Source: Curtanaerobium respiraculi (GTDB lineage Bacteria; Actinomycetota; Coriobacteriia; Coriobacteriales; Eggerthellaceae). From it: 64,000 nt of DNA. Both the position numbers and the translations under genes were made by a program. The notes beneath the pieces were generated by a model. It was not told the origin of the DNA, did not search any database, and was given only the letters and a program-made list of their open reading frames with translations. The stretch is from positions 124,001 to 188,000 of the forward strand of contig NZ_JANIPD030000012.1 of NCBI RefSeq assembly GCF_024609215.1, given 5' to 3'. Below are positions 44,519-54,296 of this stretch, piece after piece. The number at the start of each line of letters is the position of its first letter. Position 1 is the first letter of the stretch.

Positions 44519-45984
44519 CCGTCCGCGGTTCGCGCGGCCTTCGAGGCGGGTTTCCACACGCGGACATCCACCCGCTGCTCGGTGGTGCCGTCCGAAAGCG
44601 TCTTGTCGACGGTCGCGTAGGTGACGATGCGATCGCGTGTCCCGCTGGTGGCGAGGTAATCTCCCCACGAGGTGGCCCCGTCGACGCTCCCGAACGAGAC
44701 GTACGTCTTTGTGGCGGGGTCGATGGCGCTGACCACCGTGGTGGACTTCACGATGAACCAATCGCTACCGCACCAGGCGGGCGCAGCGAAGGGCGTGCGT
44801 CCGAATCGGAACCAAGACGCATCGACATAGCCGCTGTTCGGCCGTGCGGGGGTGTAGGTGCCCAGGTTGGCGATGCCGTCCCCGTAATTGTATATGCTTT
44901 CGAAACAGAACGAGAAGCCGTTCGCGCCCCAGCCGATCTCGACCGGCTTCATGCCGGAGGGAAGCGTGAGGGAGTCATCCACCGATCCGGAATCGGCTTC
45001 CACGTGCAGAAGCTGGTAGTACCGGGTGCTCTGGGGGTGGCGCGGTGCGATGACCACGCCATCGGAGGCGGAATACAGGCCGCACGCCATGCGCCCGCGG
45101 CCCTCCCATACCACGTCCGCCGAACCCGACGAGAACGAGGCCGCTTTGAGCTGCGCCGTTCCGGTAGTCGCGTCATCCGCATCGGACGGGGGCATGATGG
45201 TCCAGAAGCATTTCGGCCCGACGGCGCCGATGCTCGGGGTTTGGACGGCGGAGTCACCCGAATCGACCAGGCGGGCGGTTCCCATGCCGCCTCCGTTGGA
45301 AAGCGCCGCGCAGTAGATGTCCCATGTGCCGGCGAAGATGTCGGCCTCAATCCATACGATGCCCTGCGAGGTCGCGCGCGCGTCGTAGATCTCGAAACCG
45401 TTTCCCGCGCCCACGGCCTGGTCGAGTACGGTCTGCTGCTTGCCGGTGGAAAGGGCCATGGTTTCCACCTGCACCAGCGGGCTTGCCTCGGCTGTGGCTG
45501 TCAGGCAGCAGGCGATGTCATCGTCCGTGCAGAACACGAGCGATCCGAAGGGCAGCGTGTATTCTCCTTCGAGTGCGAAGGCCGACGCTAAGTCCCCCTC
45601 GGAGCAATCCTCGTTGGTGAACACGTTCGCTGCGGGAACCTTGAGCGTCTGGATGGCGTTGCGCTCCCTTTCCGAGGAAACGTAGGCGTTCGCGCCGGCT
45701 GCTACCGCGACGGCGGCGCCGACCCCCGCAGCGCCCAGAAGGAATCTGCGCCGCGTGATGAGCGTTTTGCCGTTCTGCCGGCGGGGATCGCTCTGGACCC
45801 TCACCGCCGTGCCGCCACGCGAAACCCACTCGCGACGGGCGCCAACGGACGGCCGTGCGCTGCTCCGATGCGCCGATCCTCCGGAGGGACGGGCGGAGCG
45901 CTGCCCGCCCCCTCGGGGCGCGGAGGGGCGGCTGGCGGAGGGTCGCGCTGCTCGCGCGTGCCTATGCGGGCCTTGATCGGACAT
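44515..45984 (-). CDS. Tat-exported protein of unknown function, probable beta-propeller
   Basis: A 489-residue protein. Residues 1-75 are Arg/Ser/Pro-rich and unstructured; a twin-arginine signal ITRRRFLLGAAG with hydrophobic stretch follows at about 76-98, so the chain should cross the membrane by Tat or stay anchored by that helix. The rest is repetitive beta-strand sequence with many Trp and Gly (GIVWIEADIFAGTWDIYCAAL, SADVVWEGRGRMACGLY), like WD/YVTN propellers, but no named family is certain. The long basic leader before a Tat signal is unusual. AGGGA precedes the ATG. Confidence 0.65.
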   Translation of the reverse strand: MSDQGPHRHARAARPSASRPSAPRGGGQRSARPSGGSAHRSSARPSVGARREWVSRGGTAVRVQSDPRRQNGKTLITRRRFLLGAAGVGAAVAVAAGANAYVSSERERNAIQTLKVPAANVFTNEDCSEGDLASAFALEGEYTLPFGSLVFCTDDDIACCLTATAEASPLVQVETMALSTGKQQTVLDQAVGAGNGFEIYDARATSQGIVWIEADIFAGTWDIYCAALSNGGGMGTARLVDSGDSAVQTPSIGAVGPKCFWTIMPPSDADDATTGTAQLKAASFSSGSADVVWEGRGRMACGLYSASDGVVIAPRHPQSTRYYQLLHVEADSGSVDDSLTLPSGMKPVEIGWGANGFSFCFESIYNYGDGIANLGTYTPARPNSGYVDASWFRFGRTPFAAPAWCGSDWFIVKSTTVVSAIDPATKTYVSFGSVDGATSWGDYLATSGTRDRIVTYATVDKTLSDGTTEQRVDVRVWKPASKAARTADG

Positions 45985-46151
45985 ACATTCCCTGTTCTCA
46001 TCTGGGTCTGAACGTTATATTATGTCATCGGGTATACGCTTTCCAGGCCATTTGCGGGCCATTGCTACAATATGCGCACCTGCATTTTCATCCGCCCACG
46101 TTCGGGGCAGGCGTGCAGAGAACAGAGGAACATAGGAGGAGCTGCAATATC

Positions 46152-46859
46152 ATGAGCAACGAAACGCGTCGCATTCTTCTGGTGGAAGACGAGAAGGCAA
46201 TCCGTGATGCCGTCGCGGCGTATCTCGAAAGAGAGAACTACTGGGTCACCGCCGTAGGCGATGGCCAAGAGGCGTTGGAAGAGTTCAGCAAGCACCATTT
46301 CGATCTCGTCATCCTCGACCTGATGCTTCCGCGCGTTCCTGGGGAGCGCGTGTGCCGCGCCATCCGCGACAACTCCGACGTGCCCATCATCATGCTCACC
46401 GCCAAGGGCGAGGTTGAAGACCGCATCATCGGCCTGGAGCTGGGTGCGGACGACTACCTGGTGAAGCCCTTCAGCCCGCGCGAGCTCGTCGCCCGCGTGC
46501 GCGCGCTGCTGCGCCGCGTCCATTCGGACAGCGAACCCCAACGCGAGGTGCTCGAATTCGGCGATCTCACCATCGACGTGTCGGGTCACAAGGTGCTTGT
46601 GTCCGGCAAGGAGGTGGACCTCACCGCCAGCGAGTTCAAGCTGCTGACCACGCTTTCGCGCTATCCCGGCCGCGTGTATTCGCGCATGGAGCTGGTGGAG
46701 AAGGTGCTCGGCTACGATTTCGAGGGCTACGAGCGCACCATCGACAGCCACGTGAAGAACCTGCGTGCCAAGATCGGAGACAACCCGCGCAATCCCAAAT
46801 GGCTGCATACGGTGCACGGTGTGGGCTATCGCTTCGAAGATCCCAGCAAGCAGAACTAA
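46152..46859 (+). CDS. OmpR/PhoB-family response regulator
   Basis: A 235-residue two-component regulator. The receiver domain has phospho-acceptor D56 (VILDLMLP) and K105 (LVKPFSP); the winged-helix DNA-binding domain ends with RTIDSHVKNLRAKIGD and HTVHGVGYRFE. AGGAGGAG lies before the ATG. The cognate kinase follows after 12 bases. Target genes cannot be read from here. Confidence 0.92.
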   Translation: MSNETRRILLVEDEKAIRDAVAAYLERENYWVTAVGDGQEALEEFSKHHFDLVILDLMLPRVPGERVCRAIRDNSDVPIIMLTAKGEVEDRIIGLELGADDYLVKPFSPRELVARVRALLRRVHSDSEPQREVLEFGDLTIDVSGHKVLVSGKEVDLTASEFKLLTTLSRYPGRVYSRMELVEKVLGYDFEGYERTIDSHVKNLRAKIGDNPRNPKWLHTVHGVGYRFEDPSKQN

Positions 46860-46871
46860 CAGGTGCCTTTC

Positions 46872-48353
46872 ATGCACGCAGAACGTGCGATGAAGAGTAG
46901 CAAGTTCCTTTCGAATGTCACCTATACCGCCAAGGTTACGGTGACGTTCGTTTTCGTTGCCGCCATGACCGCCGTGGTGGCCTTCGGCGTGCTGTCGTTC
47001 GTGTGGGAGCATCATTTCCAGACATACACGCGGGAGAACATCCAGCGAATCGCCGACACCACGGCGACTGCGATCGGTGACAAATACGAGGACTCGGGCG
47101 ACTGGTACTCCGGCGCCCTCTCGCCCGCCATCAGCGTTAGCGAGCTGTCGGAGGGCGTCGGCGTCCAGGTGGCCGATTCGAACGGGTCCATCGTCTACGA
47201 TACTTCGATCACCGCCGACCGCGATGCGCAAACGTCGCTCGCCCCCTCTTCCAGCGGGTCGCGCGCGGTTTCCACCATCCATGCGAACGGGGAGTCCATC
47301 GGGTCGGTTCGCGTGTGGGTGTACGGGAGCAACGCGCTGGTCACCCAGGCGGACCAGGAGTTCCGCAACAACAGCTACCAGGCGATGGTGTTCAGCACGC
47401 TGCTCGCCATGCTCATCGCGCTCATCCTGGGCATCGCGTTCGCGCATAGCCTCGTGGAGCCCATCAACCGCATCTCTCGCGCCGCCAAGCGCATCGGCGA
47501 GGGGGATTTCGATGCCCGCACCGAATTGCGTGGCGAGGACGAGATCTCCAAGCTCGGGGAGACGTTCGACACGATGGCCGAGGCGGTGCAGAAGAACCAG
47601 AAGCTCGAGCGGCGGCTCACCACCGATGTCGCACACGAGCTGCGCACCCCGCTCATGGCCATCCAAAGCACCGTCGAGGCGATGGTGGACGGCGTGTTCG
47701 AACCGGACGCCGAACGCCTGGGCACGGTGAATTCCGAGGTCCAGCGCCTTTCGCGCCTGGTGGACGCCATCCTGAAGCTCTCGCGCCTCGAAAGCCGTTC
47801 CACTCGGCTGGAGATGCAAGTGGTCAACGTCGGCGATCTGATCCAGAGCATCATCTCCACCCACGAGGCGTTCGTCCGCGATTCCGGGCTCGACTTGGTG
47901 TACGGCAAGCAGGACGACGTGTACGTGTACGGCGACCCCGACATGATCCGCCAGGCCACGGCCAACCTCATCAGCAACGCCGTGCGCTATACTCCCGAGG
48001 GCACGATTCACGTGACGGTGGGGAAGGGCGATACCATGGCGTATATCGCGGTTGCGGACACCGGCATAGGCTTGTCCGACGAAGAGGCCAAGATGGCGTT
48101 TTCGCGGTTCTGGCGCGCCGACTCCGGCCGTAACCGCGCTCAGGGCGGCTTGGGCGTCGGCCTTTCGCTCGTGAAGGAAATCGTCGACCAGCACGACGGC
48201 TTCGTGCGGGTGGAAGGCGAGAAGGGCGTGGGCAGCACGTTCACCATCTTCATCCCGCTGTTCTCGGAGGAGCGGGCACGGGCGCAACGGCAGAAGGCGC
48301 GTCCCAAGGAGAAGGATCGCCAGATGCGAGATGAGAAGAAGCAAGCGGAGTAA
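46872..48353 (+). CDS. Sensor histidine kinase
   Basis: A 493-residue membrane kinase partner of the preceding regulator. Two transmembrane helices (about residues 20-40 and 170-195) flank an extracytoplasmic domain of about 125 residues without a recognised ligand site. HAMP ([12 protein letters not shown]), the phospho-accepting [12 protein letters not shown] (His near 255), N box [13 protein letters not shown], and G boxes ADTGIGLS and [13 protein letters not shown] are all present. The ATG at 46872 is preferred over a GTG nine bases earlier because AGGTG sits before it. Confidence 0.9.
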   Translation: MHAERAMKSSKFLSNVTYTAKVTVTFVFVAAMTAVVAFGVLSFVWEHHFQTYTRENIQRIADTTATAIGDKYEDSGDWYSGALSPAISVSELSEGVGVQVADSNGSIVYDTSITADRDAQTSLAPSSSGSRAVSTIHANGESIGSVRVWVYGSNALVTQADQEFRNNSYQAMVFSTLLAMLIALILGIAFAHSLVEPINRISRAAKRIGEGDFDARTELRGEDEISKLGETFDTMAEAVQKNQKLERRLTTDVAHELRTPLMAIQSTVEAMVDGVFEPDAERLGTVNSEVQRLSRLVDAILKLSRLESRSTRLEMQVVNVGDLIQSIISTHEAFVRDSGLDLVYGKQDDVYVYGDPDMIRQATANLISNAVRYTPEGTIHVTVGKGDTMAYIAVADTGIGLSDEEAKMAFSRFWRADSGRNRAQGGLGVGLSLVKEIVDQHDGFVRVEGEKGVGSTFTIFIPLFSEERARAQRQKARPKEKDRQMRDEKKQAE

Positions 48354-48378
48354 TCCGACCGAGGAAGAAGGACGGGCA

Positions 48379-49248
48379 ATGAATCCCATCACCATACAAC
48401 CGACCTCCCAGGGCAAGGTTCGCGACATATACGATCTGGGCGAGACCATGCTCGTGGTGGCGACCGACCGCATTTCCGCATTCGACTGCATCCTCGAACC
48501 AGAGATCCCCCACAAGGGCGAGGTCCTCACGCAGCTTTCGGTATTCTGGTTCAAGCTGTTGGAAGATGTGGTCGAGAACCATCTGATCAGCGCCGACATT
48601 TCCGACCTCCCCGCGGACTTCAAGCCGTGGGCGGACTATCTCGATCGCCGCTTCATGCTGGTCCGCAAGGCGGATATGCTCCCCGTGGAATGCATCGTGC
48701 GCGGCTATCTGACCGGCAGCGGTCTCGCCAGCTATAGGCAGAACGGCACCGTGTGCGGCATCGATCTGCCGGCGGGCCTAACCGAGGCGAGCAAGCTCCC
48801 CGAGGCCCTGTTCACTCCCAGCACAAAGGCCGAGCTCGGGGAGCATGACGAGAACATCAGCTTCGATGCCTGCGCCGACTTGGTGGGGCAGGAGGATGCC
48901 GAGCAACTGCGCGACCTTGCGCTCGCCGTGTACACCGAGGCTGCGGACCACGCTGCGAGCCGCGGCATCATTATCGCGGACACGAAGTTCGAATTCGGCC
49001 GGGTGGGTGGCAAGGTCATTCTCGCCGACGAGGTTCTCACCCCCGACAGCAGCCGCTTCTGGGCGGCCGACACCTACCGGGTGGGGGAGGCGCAGCCGAG
49101 CTTCGACAAGCAGTACGTGCGCAATTGGCTGAACGCCAACTGGGATCGCGCGGGAAATCCTCCCGTTCTGCCGCAAGACGTGGTAGACTCCACCAGCGCG
49201 AAGTATATTCAGGCCTACGAGATGATCACCGGCGAATCCTTCGCCTAA
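48379..49248 (+). CDS. purC: SAICAR synthetase
   Basis: A 289-residue purine-pathway enzyme joining aspartate to [29 protein letters not shown] is split here as the family opening ([16 protein letters not shown]); [12 protein letters not shown] and [14 protein letters not shown] follow. GAAGGACGGG precedes the ATG at 48379. It follows the kinase by 25 bases and may share its transcript, although its role is unrelated. Confidence 0.92.
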   Translation: MNPITIQPTSQGKVRDIYDLGETMLVVATDRISAFDCILEPEIPHKGEVLTQLSVFWFKLLEDVVENHLISADISDLPADFKPWADYLDRRFMLVRKADMLPVECIVRGYLTGSGLASYRQNGTVCGIDLPAGLTEASKLPEALFTPSTKAELGEHDENISFDACADLVGQEDAEQLRDLALAVYTEAADHAASRGIIIADTKFEFGRVGGKVILADEVLTPDSSRFWAADTYRVGEAQPSFDKQYVRNWLNANWDRAGNPPVLPQDVVDSTSAKYIQAYEMITGESFA

Positions 49249-49291
49249 AAATATGGCAGAGCGGCGGCGCGCTGCCATGTAAGGAGCTATT

Positions 49292-50008
49292 TTGACCCAG
49301 CGAAACCCGATGAACGACCGCTATTCGCGCGAGGACCTTGGCCAGACGCGCAAGAGCGCTGCGAGTGCCAAGCCCGTGGCGAAGGCGCATGCGAGCGTGC
49401 GCGTCGAGGGCGAATCCAGCCTTCACGCCGACAAACCCAAGGGCTTCCTCGCGCGCACCGCCCAGCGTGCCGAGAAGAAGTCTGCGTCCAAGGCCGAGGC
49501 CGAGAAGAGGAGCGAGAAGCAGAACAGGCGCCAGCTCGAGGCCGAATACTACAATCCCGACACGCCCGAATACAAGAAGTGGCGCAAGCGCTGGTGGATC
49601 ACCCTCGTGTCCGCGCTGGTGCTCACCACACTGTCGTTCGTCATCCAGATGAACCTCCCCGAAAGCATGGTCATCGTCAGCTACGTGATGCTGGGCGTGG
49701 GGTATGTGCTTCTGTTCGTCGCCATCTACATCGATATGCGCAAGGTGCGCACGATCCGCAGGGAATATACGAACAAGATGATCAATGCCAACACCAAGGC
49801 TGCCAAGCGGGAGCGCAGGAAGCTTGAGAAGGCCGCGCTCGAGCAGGAGGCGGCGAATGCCGAGAAGCTCGCGGAGGCCAGGGCGGAACGTGCCTCGAAG
49901 CGCGCGAGCATCCCCGTTTTGGGGAAGATGGCAAAGAAGCAGGCGGAAGTTGCGAAGGCTGCCGCTGCAGAGGCGGAGGCAGCCGCAGCCGAGGGCAAGA
50001 TCAAATAG
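49292..50008 (+). CDS. Coiled-coil protein with two transmembrane helices, unknown function
   Basis: A 238-residue protein starting with TTG at 49292, five bases after AAGGAG; an ATG at 49310 is an alternative. The N-terminal 100 residues are basic and disordered, followed by NPDTPEYKKWRKRWWITLVS, two transmembrane helices (about 108-128 and 132-150) with MRKVRTIRREY after them, and a long Ala/Glu/Lys coiled coil to the end. No family recognised. The layout recalls small division- or envelope-associated scaffolds, but that is only a resemblance. Confidence 0.65.
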   Translation: MTQRNPMNDRYSREDLGQTRKSAASAKPVAKAHASVRVEGESSLHADKPKGFLARTAQRAEKKSASKAEAEKRSEKQNRRQLEAEYYNPDTPEYKKWRKRWWITLVSALVLTTLSFVIQMNLPESMVIVSYVMLGVGYVLLFVAIYIDMRKVRTIRREYTNKMINANTKAAKRERRKLEKAALEQEAANAEKLAEARAERASKRASIPVLGKMAKKQAEVAKAAAAEAEAAAAEGKIK

Positions 50009-50547
50009 CGACAGACCTCAATCTGAGTGCACGCGGGCAGGCGTTTGAAGCGTCCGCCCCCGTTCTCTTTCTCGTTCGCTGTGACATTTTCGAACCGGTG
50101 CGGTGGATGGGGTTCCCAGGGGCGAGTCCAATCAGGCTATCATCGCAGGGGGGGGCTGCGCTGCCCGTTTGCCGCGCGGACCGGATTCCGCCTGCCCATC
50201 CGGATATCCTGGGATATTGCATGGGTTGAATTGCAAACTCACCCGAACACATTGGACTGTTGATGCGTTTTCGCAGGTATCCCTACAACGATAAAAGGCC
50301 TTGCGAATTGCGGGAGGTCCTCATCGGGGGATTCGATGAGGGCGGCAAGGTGTTCGGGTGAGTTCGAGAGTATGCTCCGCCCGCCCGTCCAAGCCGCGTT
50401 CGAACTCATCCGGACGAGTCATGCGATATCGGGACCATCTGCAAGTCGATATTGCATGCGCCCCCGGGAGGACGGTACGTGGCCGCTCCGCGTCCTTTTC
50501 GGATTCGGCGGGTATAATCGTGGGCGCACAACGACGGAAGGAAACAC
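50009..50547. other. Intergenic region with nested inverted repeats and the xth promoter
   Basis: 539 bases without a gene. The central 50236-50364 part is an inverted-repeat element (listed separately). TATAAT at 50513-50518 lies 30 bases before the xth ATG and is the probable -10 box. A run of GGGGGGG occurs near 50150. Confidence 0.45.
50236..50364. repeat. 129-bp inverted-repeat element, MITE-like or structured RNA
   Basis: AACTCACCCGAACAC at about 50236-50250 has an exact inverted copy at 50350-50364. Between them an inner hairpin CCTCATCG / CGATGAGG sits at 50319-50341. The whole can fold as a branched structure. No protein frame is inside. It could be a small mobile repeat or an RNA element; only one copy is in the window. 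Confidence 0.5.
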
Positions 50548-51342
50548 ATGAAGCTTGTTTCGTGGAACGTGAACGGACTGAGGGCCGTTGCCAAGAAGGG
50601 GTTTTCGGAGGTTTTCGAAGACCTCGATGCCGATTTGTTCGCCCTGCAGGAGACGAAGCTGCAGGAGGGCCAGATCGACCTGGAATTCCCCGGTTATACC
50701 AGCTACTGGAGCTATGCTGATAGAAAGGGGTATTCGGGCACGGCGGTGTACGCCAAAAAGGAGCCCCTGCAGGTTCTGCACGGCATGGGCAAGCCCGGGC
50801 TCGATGCATCCGGCGAAGGCCGCGTGTGCGCGCTGGAGTATCCCGGGTTCTGGTTCGTGGACGTGTACACGCCGAACGCCAAGAACGGCCTTGCGCGGCT
50901 CGACGGCAGGATGGAGTGGGATGATGCCTTCCGCGGCTTCTGCAAGGGCCTGGAGGCGGGTGTGACGCCCGAGGGAGGTTCAGCCGCCACGCCCAAGCCG
51001 GTGATCATGTGCGGCGATTTCAACGTTGCCCATAACGAGATCGACTTGAAGAACCCGCAATCCAACCGCGGCAACGCCGGATTCTCCGACGAGGAGCGCG
51101 CTAAATTCACCCAGTTGCTCGACGCCGGCTTCGTCGATACGTTCCGCGACCTGAATCCGGGCGTCGAAGGGGCGTACTCCTGGTGGAGCTACCGGTTCCA
51201 TGCGCGCGACACCAACGCGGGCTGGCGCATCGACTACTTCCTGGTCAGCGAGGCCCTGCGCGGGGGAGTGCGGCGTGCGAGCATCCGCAACGACATCTTC
51301 GGCAGCGACCACTGCCCGGTAACATTGGAACTCGACGTGTAG
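50548..51342 (+). CDS. xth: Exodeoxyribonuclease III
   Basis: A 264-residue AP endonuclease and 3-to-5-prime exonuclease of the ExoIII/ExoA family for base-excision repair. The opening MKLVSWNVNGLRA, catalytic LQETKLQ, GDFNVAHNEIDLKNP, and C-terminal GWRIDYFLVS and GSDHCPVTLEL are all present. GGAAGGAAA precedes the ATG. folE follows after nine bases. Confidence 0.93.
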   Translation: MKLVSWNVNGLRAVAKKGFSEVFEDLDADLFALQETKLQEGQIDLEFPGYTSYWSYADRKGYSGTAVYAKKEPLQVLHGMGKPGLDASGEGRVCALEYPGFWFVDVYTPNAKNGLARLDGRMEWDDAFRGFCKGLEAGVTPEGGSAATPKPVIMCGDFNVAHNEIDLKNPQSNRGNAGFSDEERAKFTQLLDAGFVDTFRDLNPGVEGAYSWWSYRFHARDTNAGWRIDYFLVSEALRGGVRRASIRNDIFGSDHCPVTLELDV

Positions 51343-51351
51343 AGGCCTGGC

Positions 51352-51945
51352 ATGAGCAACGATTTAGACGTATCCGGCACCCGGATGGATTTGGGGAAGA
51401 TCGAGCAGGGCGTGCGCCTGATATTGGAGGGCGTGGGGGAGGACCCCGACCGCGAGGGCCTGCGCAAGACGCCGGAGCGCGTGGCGAAGATGTACGCCGA
51501 ATGCTTCGCAGGGCTGTACGCAGACCCGGCAGAGTACTTCGAGACCACCTTCGACGAGGGCCATCAGGAGATGGTGCTTGTGCGGGACATCCCGTTCTAC
51601 AGCATGTGCGAGCACCACCTCGCCCCGTTTTTCGGAAAGGCCCACGTGGCGTACATTCCTTCCGCGGACGGGAGGGTGTGCGGATTGTCGAAGCTCGCAC
51701 GTCTGGTGGAGGCGTTCGCGAAACGCCCTCAAGTGCAGGAACGGCTTACGAGCCAGATCGCCGATACCTTGGTCGGCCAGCTTCACCCGCAAGGGGCCCT
51801 GGTCGTGCTGGAAGCGGAGCATCTGTGCATGAGCATGCGCGGCGTGAAGAAGCCGGGGAGCAAGACAACGACCAGCGCGGTGCGCGGCTCGTTCCGCAGC
51901 AACCAGGCGACGCGCGCCGAGGCGCTCTCCCTGATTTTCCGGTAA
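51352..51945 (+). CDS. folE: GTP cyclohydrolase I
   Basis: A 197-residue first enzyme of tetrahydrofolate synthesis, making dihydroneopterin triphosphate from GTP. Zinc ligands are in [11 protein letters not shown] and in [19 protein letters not shown] and [19 protein letters not shown] are family motifs. It lies 16 kb from the folP-folK fusion. The zinc-dependent IA type is the only one seen. Confidence 0.93.
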   Translation: MSNDLDVSGTRMDLGKIEQGVRLILEGVGEDPDREGLRKTPERVAKMYAECFAGLYADPAEYFETTFDEGHQEMVLVRDIPFYSMCEHHLAPFFGKAHVAYIPSADGRVCGLSKLARLVEAFAKRPQVQERLTSQIADTLVGQLHPQGALVVLEAEHLCMSMRGVKKPGSKTTTSAVRGSFRSNQATRAEALSLIFR

Positions 51946-51990
51946 GATCTACCCGACGGCCCCTGTCGCCTCTGGATGAAAGGACATGCG

Positions 51991-52260
51991 ATGCGTTGCG
52001 TAATCTCCGTGCTCGGGAAGGACCAGAGCGGCATTGTCGCCGCGGTATCCAATGTGCTGGCGGAATGCCGGGCGAACATCGACGATATCAGCCAGACCAT
52101 CTTGGATGGGATCTTCAGCATGACCATGCTGGTCACGCTTGATGTCGACCATGCCGGATTCAACGAGGTCCAGGAAAGGCTTGCCGGGGTCGCGAAGGAG
52201 AAGAGCGTCCAAATCACGCTCCAGCGCCAGGACGTGTTCGATTACATGTACTCGATTTAG
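51991..52260 (+). CDS. ACT-domain protein (UPF0237)
   Basis: An 89-residue stand-alone ACT domain (MRCVISVLGKDQSGIVAAVS, NIDDISQTILDGIFSM), the standard length for UPF0237. ACT domains bind amino acids or other small ligands; this family has no established role. AAAGG eight bases before the ATG at 51991 decides the start over an in-frame ATG at 51976. In many genomes the next gene is a PFL/DUF711-type protein, but here it is not. Confidence 0.85.
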   Translation: MRCVISVLGKDQSGIVAAVSNVLAECRANIDDISQTILDGIFSMTMLVTLDVDHAGFNEVQERLAGVAKEKSVQITLQRQDVFDYMYSI

Positions 52261-52307
52261 CGGGATTGCCCGCAGGGCGTGTGCGCAGGCGGCGGCGACA
52301 GGCCACT

Positions 52308-52401
52308 TGTGACGGCCAACCGGTGACGGCCAACCGTATTGTTTGTCACATGAAGCCATGTGACAAACAATACGGTTGGCCGTCACCGGTTGGCCGTCAC
52401 A
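52308..52401. repeat. 94-bp perfect inverted repeat (45-bp arms, 4-base loop)
   Basis: Left arm 52308-52352 and right arm 52357-52401 are exact reverse complements around AAGC. Each arm holds two tandem copies of GTGACGGCCAACCG followed by TATTGTTTGTCACATG. It lies between the convergent ends of the ACT-domain gene and the DUF853 gene. It is far longer than an intrinsic terminator and has no U tract, though in either direction RNA would fold completely. Confidence 0.9.
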
Positions 52402-52486
52402 CCAAGCGCATACATGCCTAGGGCGCGGGCTTGCTATCTGCGATAATGCTTATCTAATCAGCTGTGAACGGTAACACTCCGGTTGC

Positions 52487-54076
52487 TTATTTCTTCAACC
52501 CGCCCAGGATGCCGCGGAGCAGGCTGTTCGTGACCGTTCGGACGCCGCTGGTGGCCACGGAGCGGATCGAGCTTTCGAACGCCCGCTGGCGCTGCTCGGC
52601 CTTGCGTTCCTTTGCTCGCTCCTCGCGTTCCTCTGCCTTCTTCAGCTCGCGTTCGAGCCGCTCCTTCTCCTTGGCCTCAGCTTTCGCCGCGGCGGCTTCC
52701 GCCTTCGCCCGCTCCTTTGCGGCAAGCTCCTCCGCCTTCGCCTGCTCGGCGGCCTCCGCGTCGGCCTTCGCCTGTGCCGCCGACTGCTCTGCGCGGGCGA
52801 TCAGCAGCTCGTGCGCGCTTTCCCGATCGACCGCATCACGGTATTTGGGATTCATCGAGCTGTTGTCCACGATGTAGCGTTTGTCGGATTCAGGCGCCGT
52901 CCCCATGCTGCAGGCGGGCGCGATAACCATCGCGCGCTGCACGATGGAGGGCTTGCCATCATCGTCGAGGAAGCTGATCAGCGCCTCGCCGGTACCCAGC
53001 TCGGTGATGGCATCCTCGGTTTTGAAGGCGGGATTGGCGCGGAAGCTCTCGGCCGCCGCCTTGATGGCTTTTTGCTCGGCAGGGGTGTAGGCGCACAGGG
53101 CGTGCTGCACGCGATTACCCAGTTGGGCGAGCACCGAATCGGGGATATCCGCGGGGTTCTGCGTGATGAAGTACACACCGACTCCCTTGCTGCGGATCAA
53201 CTTGACGATTTGCTCCACCTTATCCAGCAGTGCCTTCGGGGCGTTGTCGAATAGAAGATGCGCCTCGTCGAAGAAGAAGCACATCTTCGGCTTTGCGAGG
53301 TCGCCCGCCTCCGGCAGCGTTTCGTACAGCTCGGAAAGCATCCACAGCAGGAAGGTCGAGTACAGCAAGGGCGATTGCGCCAGCTTGACGCAATCAAGGA
53401 TGTTCACATACCCCTTGCCGTCGGAATCGCAGCAGAGCCAGTCCGCAATGGAGAGCGCCGGCTCGCCGAAGAAGGTGCTGCCGCCGGCGTCTTCCAACTG
53501 CAGCAGCGAACGCTGGATCGCCCCCACGCTCTGCTTGGCGATCTGGCCGTACGCGATGGTGAATTCATCGGCGTGCTCGCCGAGGTAACCGATCATCTGG
53601 CGGAGATCCTTCAGATCGAGTAGCAAAAGGCCCTGGTCATCCGCCACATGGAAGGCGATGTTCAGCACGCCCTCCTGCACGTCGGTCAGCCCGAGGAGGC
53701 GCGCCAGAAGCACCGGACCCATTTCAGAAACGGTCGTCCGCACCGGAGTGCCCTGCTCGCCGTAGACGTCCCAGAAACGCACGGGGCATGCGTGGAAATC
53801 GTAGTTCTCCACGCCGATCTTCGCCAGACGAGCTACGAGCTTCTCGCTGGCTTCCCCCGCGATCATCATGCCCGAGACGTCTCCTTTGATATCGGCCAAA
53901 AACGTCGGGATCCCGGCATCGCTCATGCTCTGCGCGATGGTTTTCAGCGTGACGGTCTTGCCGGTTCCGGTGGCGCCTGCAATCAGCCCATGGCGATTCG
54001 CCATGCTGGGGATCAGGGTGACGTCGGTATTGTCTCCCACGCTTTTGCCTATGACGAGCTTGCCATCAACGTACAT
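52487..54076 (-). CDS. DUF853 HerA/FtsK-like ATPase
   Basis: A 529-residue P-loop ATPase of the HerA-helicase-like DUF853 family. Walker A is GATGTGKT near the N-terminus after MANRHGLIA; Walker B is [11 protein letters not shown]; the arginine-containing [23 protein letters not shown] follows (given here in parts: [23 protein letters not shown]). The C-terminal 110 residues are an Ala/Lys/Glu coiled coil. DNA translocation is assumed from the family. The ATG at 54076 has AGGTGAGG just upstream; the frame runs to 54118. Confidence 0.85.
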   Translation of the reverse strand: MYVDGKLVIGKSVGDNTDVTLIPSMANRHGLIAGATGTGKTVTLKTIAQSMSDAGIPTFLADIKGDVSGMMIAGEASEKLVARLAKIGVENYDFHACPVRFWDVYGEQGTPVRTTVSEMGPVLLARLLGLTDVQEGVLNIAFHVADDQGLLLLDLKDLRQMIGYLGEHADEFTIAYGQIAKQSVGAIQRSLLQLEDAGGSTFFGEPALSIADWLCCDSDGKGYVNILDCVKLAQSPLLYSTFLLWMLSELYETLPEAGDLAKPKMCFFFDEAHLLFDNAPKALLDKVEQIVKLIRSKGVGVYFITQNPADIPDSVLAQLGNRVQHALCAYTPAEQKAIKAAAESFRANPAFKTEDAITELGTGEALISFLDDDGKPSIVQRAMVIAPACSMGTAPESDKRYIVDNSSMNPKYRDAVDRESAHELLIARAEQSAAQAKADAEAAEQAKAEELAAKERAKAEAAAAKAEAKEKERLERELKKAEEREERAKERKAEQRQRAFESSIRSVATSGVRTVTNSLLRGILGGLKK

Positions 54077-54261
54077 TGCCTCACCTTTCATGAGCGGGTT
54101 TTCGTTGCCGTCCATCATACTCCGCCGCAGGCGTGCCGTGCGTCTCGATGGTCAGGTTGGGAAGAGGGAGGCGATAGATCTCGTTCGCCCCGGACGGCCG
54201 GACGGCTGGCCTCGGCAGGTTGAAAAAATTGAAGAAATTATCCAAATTGCAAATATTATCT

Positions 54262-54290
54262 TTGACAAAGAATAATAACAATTCTATAAT
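54262..54290 (+). promoter_or_regulatory. Full-consensus sigma-70 promoter
   Basis: TTGACA at 54262-54267 and TATAAT at 54285-54290 with exactly 17 bases between, in the most AT-rich patch of the window. It is the only fully consensus promoter noticed and does not precede any plus-strand gene in sense orientation; the downstream gene is on the minus strand. Confidence 0.75.
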
Positions 54291-54296
54291 GAAGAC

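Noticed and set aside
46065-48623. 852-codon open frame antisense to the two-component system
   Set aside because: GC-rich codon bias keeps the antisense frame open; it has no ribosome binding site and its translation is low-complexity His/Leu/Ala/Arg sequence, while the plus strand has full receiver and kinase motifs.
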